NCBI GenBank assembly: GCA_903959355.1
Contig: CAJBWJ010000058.1
Coordinates: forward strand, 1-37,755
Reading direction: 5' to 3'
Length of the DNA: 37,755 nt
From: an uncultured bacterium
Lineage (GTDB): Bacteria > Patescibacteriota > Microgenomatia > UBA1400 > PJMF01
This document shows, piece after piece, positions 33,738 through 37,755 of this stretch (positions are counted from its first letter, which is position 1; each line of letters starts with the position of its first letter). A program made the translations under genes and the position numbers. The notes below the pieces were generated by a model. That model saw only the letters and a list, made by a program, of their open reading frames with translations. It did not search any database and was not told the origin of the DNA.

Positions 33738-34994
33738 CTAGATCATAAATGGGCGCAAAACCTCTGGAATCTCCACTGATCCATCAGCCTTCTGATAATT
33801 TTCAATCACAGCTGCGAGCAAACGAGGTGAAGCTGCGACAGTGTTGTTTAAGGTATAGACAAATTTAGTACTGCCATCCTTAGCTTGATAGCGAATATTT
33901 AAGCGGCGAGCCTGGAAGTCATTAAAATAACTAGCCGAGTGAGTTTCGCGATATTTACTTTGACCAGGGAACCAAGTCTCGATGTCATATTTTTTACGCT
34001 GGCCTGCACCCATGTCACCAGAGCACATCAGTAAAACTTGATATGGCAAATTCAAACCCTTGAGCAATTCCTCGGAATAACCAAGCATTTGTTCGTGCCA
34101 CTTACGAGTTTCTTCTTCGTCGGCCACGGTTAAAACGACTTGCTCAACTTTGTTAAATTGATGAACGCGAATAATACCTTTGGTGTCTTTGCCGTAAGAA
34201 CCGACTTCGCGACGGAAACATGGAGAAATACCACAAATCTTGATTGGTAAATCTTTTTCACGAAGTAATTCGCCACCATAATAAGAGGTAAGAGCCACTT
34301 CTGCAGTGCCAGCCAAAATTTGGCCGTCTTGAGTGTAATAATGATCTTCAGCACCCCAAGGGAAATAACCGGTGCCAAACATGGCTTCTTTGTTGACTAA
34401 GATTGGAGCGGACATGGCGGTAAAGCCATACTTCTTCATGATCGAAAGAGCATAGAGCATCAGGGCTTGCTCAAGAAAAAGTGCATCGTTCTTGAGGAAA
34501 TAACCTCTGAAGCCAGCAATTTTGGTGGCACGATCAGTGTCGAGCCAATCCAAATTTTTCATCACTTCTTCGTGAGTTTTAGGAGTGAAATCAAATTCAC
34601 GTTTGTTGCCTTCTTGTCTAACGACTTGATTGAAAGATTCATCTTTGCCAATTGGCACGTCAGCAGCTGGAACGTTAGGAACGCCACTAGCTAATTCTAC
34701 AAATTTTTCGTTGATTTCTTTGTCTTTTGGTTCGAGTTCTTTGAGTTTAGTTTTGATGGTTTTACCATTTTCAACTAAATCAGCACTTGGGCGACCACCT
34801 TCGGCGACCATTTTTTTAATGGCATCAGCGTTGGTATTTGCCTCAGTGCGCAAGGCGTCCATCTCTTTCTGCAAAGCACGGCGCTCTTCGTCCACAGCAA
34901 GTAATTGATCAATAATAGAGGAGTCAAGATTTTTATTGACGCAGGCTTCTTTGACCTGATCCTTATTTTGTCTGACAAAATTAATGTCTAGCAT
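33738..34994 (-). CDS. serS: Seryl-tRNA synthetase
   Basis: SerRS is a class II synthetase that charges serine (and selenocysteine) tRNAs. The 418-residue protein has the N-terminal coiled-coil arm (about 25-105), motif 2 (PCFRREVGSYGKDTKGIIRV, about 250-269) and motif 3 (TLNNTVAASPRLLAAVIENYQ, near 388). Family motif 3 usually has GSGLA before the Arg, so NTVAA is a mild change. ATG at 34994 has AAGGA eleven bases upstream. It is 17 bases after the HD gene. Confidence 0.96.
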   Translation of the reverse strand: MLDINFVRQNKDQVKEACVNKNLDSSIIDQLLAVDEERRALQKEMDALRTEANTNADAIKKMVAEGGRPSADLVENGKTIKTKLKELEPKDKEINEKFVELASGVPNVPAADVPIGKDESFNQVVRQEGNKREFDFTPKTHEEVMKNLDWLDTDRATKIAGFRGYFLKNDALFLEQALMLYALSIMKKYGFTAMSAPILVNKEAMFGTGYFPWGAEDHYYTQDGQILAGTAEVALTSYYGGELLREKDLPIKICGISPCFRREVGSYGKDTKGIIRVHQFNKVEQVVLTVADEEETRKWHEQMLGYSEELLKGLNLPYQVLLMCSGDMGAGQRKKYDIETWFPGQSKYRETHSASYFNDFQARRLNIRYQAKDGSTKFVYTLNNTVAASPRLLAAVIENYQKADGSVEIPEVLRPFMI

Positions 34995-35011
34995 AAAAAT
35001 TGATTCCTTTG

Positions 35012-35545
35012 CTAAATTTGCGCAAATACTTTAATTAAAAATTCAATGTGCTCATCAGGACTTTTACCAATTAGCTCAAAACCCAGTACGATGTCTTCAC
35101 GACTAACATTGGCCGCAAAAGATTTATCTTTGATTTTTTTCTTAACTGATTTGCTTTCCATATCGGCAAAACGATTTGGACGCATTAGTGAGACTGCATT
35201 CATTAAACCACTTAATTCGTCACAAGCAAAAAGATACTTGTCTAGCAAGCTTTCTGCTTTAGCACCAGTTCTACCTGGAGCATGAGCGAGAATGGCTTGT
35301 TTCATTTCATCTGGATATTCACCAAAAAACTCAGTGACAGCCTTCATTGGATGTTCATCTGGATATTTCTCCCAGTCGAGATCGTGGAGTAGACCAGTGG
35401 CATACCACAAATCCACATCTTGATCGAGAAACTTAGCATAAGCTTCGAGAGCCGCAGCCACCATACGAGAGTGACGAAGCAAAGCTTCATTTTCCATGTA
35501 TTTGCTAAGTAAATTTTGACTAGCTTCGCGACTTGGTAAACTCAT
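35012..35545 (-). CDS. HD-domain phosphohydrolase family protein
   Basis: The 177-residue protein has a compact HD domain: LRHSRMVAAALEA (His25) and GLLHDLDWEKYPDEHP with the His54-Asp55 pair, then a further His in AILAHAPG and a C-terminal helical part. HD proteins use a metal pair to cleave phosphate bonds in nucleotides or signalling molecules. The substrate is not predictable here. ATG at 35545 has GAAGGA seven bases upstream. It starts two bases after the lysK stop and precedes serS, so it is clearly part of the operon, though no link to translation is proven. Confidence 0.85.
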   Translation of the reverse strand: MSLPSREASQNLLSKYMENEALLRHSRMVAAALEAYAKFLDQDVDLWYATGLLHDLDWEKYPDEHPMKAVTEFFGEYPDEMKQAILAHAPGRTGAKAESLLDKYLFACDELSGLMNAVSLMRPNRFADMESKSVKKKIKDKSFAANVSREDIVLGFELIGKSPDEHIEFLIKVFAQI

Positions 35546-35547
35546 GA

Positions 35548-37197
35548 TTAGATTCCTTCGAAACGACTCTTTAATAAATCTGCGCTAGTTGCTTGGAGCA
35601 ACCAAGCAGCTCTTGGACCAGCTTTTTTGCCAAGTAACATTAAATAAATACTCTCAAAAGCTTTTCTTGGCCCAATGCCATCTTTGGATAATTCAAAAAT
35701 TTGTTGTTGAAGATCTGCTGGAGCTAAATCTTTTTTCTCTGCCAACATTACTTGTAGTTCTTTGAGAAAAGTTTTTTGATCGTCACTTAAAGTTTTAGCT
35801 TCAGGTGGCAACGCTACTTTTGGACGAAGTTGATATTCAGCCGGCGCATAATTAGCCAGCCAAATTTCAGCATAAGCCATGCGCTCTTTGAGCAAGGCTT
35901 TTTCTAGATCATCGAGAGGTGCATCTTTGACTTTGGCAAATTCTTCCAATAAATCTTTGTCTGGATATTGCATCCACATAGCGACATCGCGGAATCTTGG
36001 CAAGAAAGATTTCTCTTGAGTCTTAGCCACTTGAGCTAAAACAAAAGCGCGAGCTAATCTCTCATCGCCTTCTTCTTGACCCCAAGCAATTCTGGCACCC
36101 TGATCATATTCATCAAACAGATCTGGAATAGCCATAGTACTTGGATCAAAATCGATGACTTGAGCATAATTACGACTAGCAAAAAGGAAACGGCCGACCG
36201 CTGGAGGGAAAAGCTTGGTAAATTCACGAGCGCTAGTACCGACACCTTTACTCGAACTCATTTTGGCACCACGAATCAAAATCCATTCATAAGGAATATT
36301 GAAAGGCACTGGAATTTTGAAAACTTGCTCACATTCAGCATTAGCCATATCTCTAGAACCACCAGCACTAGAATGATCTTTGCCAGCGCCTTCAACATTA
36401 ACACCCATGGCAGTCCAATGAGCTGGCCAATCGACCTTCCAAAGTAGCTTACCAGTGCCACCGAATGGACTGATTTTGGCCTTATGACCGCAACCTTTGG
36501 CCCATGTGACTTTATTTTCTTGACACTCAAAAGTAACCTCTGTACCATCCCAGTCAGTAACTAGGGTAGTACCGAGTTTGCCACATTTTGGACAAATGAC
36601 TTGGAAAGGATACCAGTTTTCTGGCAGCTGATACTTAGCCACATCTTGATAGATTTTACGCATCGGCTCGACACTATTGAGAGCCAAACGAATAATCTCG
36701 TCCATTTTTCCAGATTGATAAAGCTCATGACTCCAGATAATTTCTTGGGAACAACCAAGAGTACGAAAGGCGTGAATAAAATCAAAAGCATAGATTTCAG
36801 CGAAATTCTTGGCATTCTTGAGGTCGGCTAATTCAGCCTCTGAAGCTTGAGTCAAATCACTACCACATTTATCTAGATCTGGTTTTGGAATTTGAAAAAG
36901 AGGCTTGCCCATATGCTCGGCAAAAACGCTCTCATCTAGATAAGCTGGCAAGCCGTCCATTGGATCCATGTCATTAAAAACATAAGTATTCTCGGCTGCG
37001 ACGCCACGCTCGCGTAGCACCTGAGCGACAAGATCATGAAGTAACACGCCACGTAAAGCACCAGTATGCACACGACCAGAAGGAGTTTTCATATCATCAA
37101 CATGCAAGTTGGCGATGCCATTTTTCTCTTGCCACTTGAGGATGCCGTCTACCACTTTATCTAGCCAATGTTTACTCTGTGCCATTTGTTTTTGCAT
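35548..37197 (-). CDS. lysK: Lysyl-tRNA synthetase, class I
   Basis: This is the archaeal-type LysRS-I, unrelated in fold to the common class II LysS. Evidence: the HIGH-type element SGRVHTGALRG (residues about 41-51 from this start), CPKCGKLGTT, the WAKGCGHKA zinc region and GAKMSSSKGVGTS as the KMSKS loop. The FDFIHAFRTLGCSQEIIWSHELY stretch is also typical. I start at the ATG at 37197. The frame opens five codons earlier at a TTG that overlaps the -10 box and cannot be used. The ATG is 15 bases after TATAAT, so the leader is under ten bases with no ribosome binding site. It heads the operon with an HD protein, serS, secA and mutM. Confidence 0.96.
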   Translation of the reverse strand: MQKQMAQSKHWLDKVVDGILKWQEKNGIANLHVDDMKTPSGRVHTGALRGVLLHDLVAQVLRERGVAAENTYVFNDMDPMDGLPAYLDESVFAEHMGKPLFQIPKPDLDKCGSDLTQASEAELADLKNAKNFAEIYAFDFIHAFRTLGCSQEIIWSHELYQSGKMDEIIRLALNSVEPMRKIYQDVAKYQLPENWYPFQVICPKCGKLGTTLVTDWDGTEVTFECQENKVTWAKGCGHKAKISPFGGTGKLLWKVDWPAHWTAMGVNVEGAGKDHSSAGGSRDMANAECEQVFKIPVPFNIPYEWILIRGAKMSSSKGVGTSAREFTKLFPPAVGRFLFASRNYAQVIDFDPSTMAIPDLFDEYDQGARIAWGQEEGDERLARAFVLAQVAKTQEKSFLPRFRDVAMWMQYPDKDLLEEFAKVKDAPLDDLEKALLKERMAYAEIWLANYAPAEYQLRPKVALPPEAKTLSDDQKTFLKELQVMLAEKKDLAPADLQQQIFELSKDGIGPRKAFESIYLMLLGKKAGPRAAWLLQATSADLLKSRFEGI

Positions 37198-37211
37198 AAA
37201 ATATAGTTCCA

Positions 37212-37217
37212 ATTATA
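37212..37217 (-). promoter_or_regulatory. lysK operon -10 box
   Basis: TATAAT on the minus strand just after the greA terminator. No good -35 box at 17 bases. The predicted start is within about eight bases of the lysK ATG. Confidence 0.6.
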
Positions 37218-37234
37218 CTCGATAAGTATAACCT

Positions 37235-37261
37235 AAAAACCCCGCTTTTGGCGGGGTTTTT
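37235..37261 (-). terminator. Intrinsic terminator of greA
   Basis: A perfect 11-pair stem, AAAAACCCCGC with GCGGGGTTTTT around a five-base loop, ends in a T run on the minus strand, 17 bases after the greA stop. The symmetrical A and T tracts would let it work on either strand. Confidence 0.95.
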
Positions 37262-37278
37262 CTTGTTTCTTTTAATTT

Positions 37279-37749
37279 TTACTTAATTTCTAAGATTTTG
37301 TAAGTGATTTGTCCCGCCGGGGTTTTCACTTCTACATTGTCGCCCTTACTCTTCTTGAGCAAAGCTTTGCCGACTGGTGATTCGATGGAAATTTTGCCTT
37401 CGGCTGGATTTGATTCGTATTCACCACTCATTTGATAAGTAATTTTTTTATCTTTACCAACTATTTCTAGTTTGACGACTGAACCAAGAGAAATAACTCC
37501 GGTACTAGTTTTGACTGAAGCGGTAACTTTGGTATTAAGAAGAATTTCTTCAATTGAATTGATACGAGCCTGCAACATATCTCTCTCGTCTCTAGCGCTG
37601 TGGTAATCAGCGTTTTCAGAAAGATCGCCTTGCTCTCTAGCATTAGAAATGCGTTCAATAACTTTAGGTATTTTTACATTTTTAAGTTCCTGGAGTTCTT
37701 GTTGGAGCTCTTCGAAACCGGTCTGAGTAATAGTGATTGTATCTGACAT
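37279..37749 (-). CDS. greA: Transcription elongation factor GreA
   Basis: GreA rescues backtracked RNA polymerase by stimulating transcript cleavage. The 156-residue protein has the N-terminal coiled-coil hairpin with the acidic tip residues in NAREQGDLSENADYHSARDE (37-56) and the C-terminal FKBP-like domain (IGKALLKKS-type PVGKALL, then PAGQITYKILEI). Length is normal. The ATG at 37749 is six bases from the window edge, so its promoter is outside. A strong terminator follows it, separating it from lysK. Confidence 0.97.
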   Translation of the reverse strand: MSDTITITQTGFEELQQELQELKNVKIPKVIERISNAREQGDLSENADYHSARDERDMLQARINSIEEILLNTKVTASVKTSTGVISLGSVVKLEIVGKDKKITYQMSGEYESNPAEGKISIESPVGKALLKKSKGDNVEVKTPAGQITYKILEIK

Positions 37750-37755
37750 AACAGT

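Noticed and set aside
36076-36447. Plus-strand ORF opposite lysK
   Set aside because: Shadow of the lysK coding frame, without any recognisable domain.
1-37755. Alternative genetic code (TGA as Gly)
   Set aside because: TGA ends ileS, the transketolase N half and others at natural protein ends, and no conserved protein reads through TGA.
1-37755. CRISPR arrays, insertion sequences, prophage or attachment sites
   Set aside because: I saw no regularly spaced repeats, transposase motifs, integrases or direct repeats flanking the tRNAs.

Overview
The window is an AT-rich, very compact bacterial chromosome segment made almost entirely of housekeeping genes. My best guess is a member of the Candidate Phyla Radiation (Patescibacteria). 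The reasons are tiny intergenic gaps, many 4-base gene overlaps, small versions of core proteins, class I lysyl-tRNA synthetase, an Ig-like-domain membrane protein of a kind common in that group, and several unusual residues at normally invariant cell-wall enzyme positions. The phylum is an inference (about 0.7). TGA is used as a stop (ileS, the transketolase N half), so this is not one of the recoded TGA=Gly lineages.

Layout. (1) 1-13917, minus strand: a division and cell-wall (dcw-type) cluster read as murB-murA-mraY-ftsW-murG-ftsQ-like-ftsA-ftsZ-small unknown gene. It is followed by a T-box-like leader, ileS, a HAD phosphatase and the start of a second SEDS gene (rodA-like) cut by the window edge. 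murC/D/E/F and ddl are absent from this stretch. (2) 13930-18396: divergent truB, then lepB, a Wzx-type flippase, an O-antigen ligase-like protein and an Ig-domain membrane protein. These are surface and secretion functions packed with overlapping convergent 3' ends. (3) 18430-19029: three minus-strand tRNAs (Thr-CGT, Gly-CCC, Asp-GTC) around a small plus-strand ORF. (4) 19140-29428, plus strand: lemA-htpX, gatC-gatA-gatB, a small unknown gene behind a near-consensus promoter, dnaE, and a two-gene transketolase. (5) 29425-37749, minus strand: greA with its own terminator, then an operon lysK-HD protein-serS-secA-mutM-small acidic protein.

How they fit together. Region 1 supplies lipid II synthesis (MurA, MurB, MraY, MurG), septal glycan polymerisation (FtsW) and the FtsQ/A/Z division machinery. 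Regions 2 and 5 add secretion (LepB, SecA) and surface polysaccharide export. Translation is the second theme: IleRS, LysRS, SerRS, GatCAB for indirect Gln/Asn-tRNA charging, TruB and three tRNAs.

Most notable: a complete-looking T-box antiterminator/terminator switch ahead of ileS; active-site departures in MurA (Cys to Asp), MurB (Arg to Glu and Ser to Cys), MraY (HHH reduced to one His) and MurG (degenerate glycine loop); several promoters whose -10 box lies only 6-15 bases before a start codon with no Shine-Dalgarno, suggesting leaderless or near-leaderless mRNAs; and a near-perfect promoter with an overlapping inverted repeat driving a 78-residue unknown gene ahead of dnaE. There is no stretch over 300 bases without a gene. 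The longest gap (4148-4422) is the ileS leader. I saw no insertion sequences, CRISPR arrays or prophage genes.
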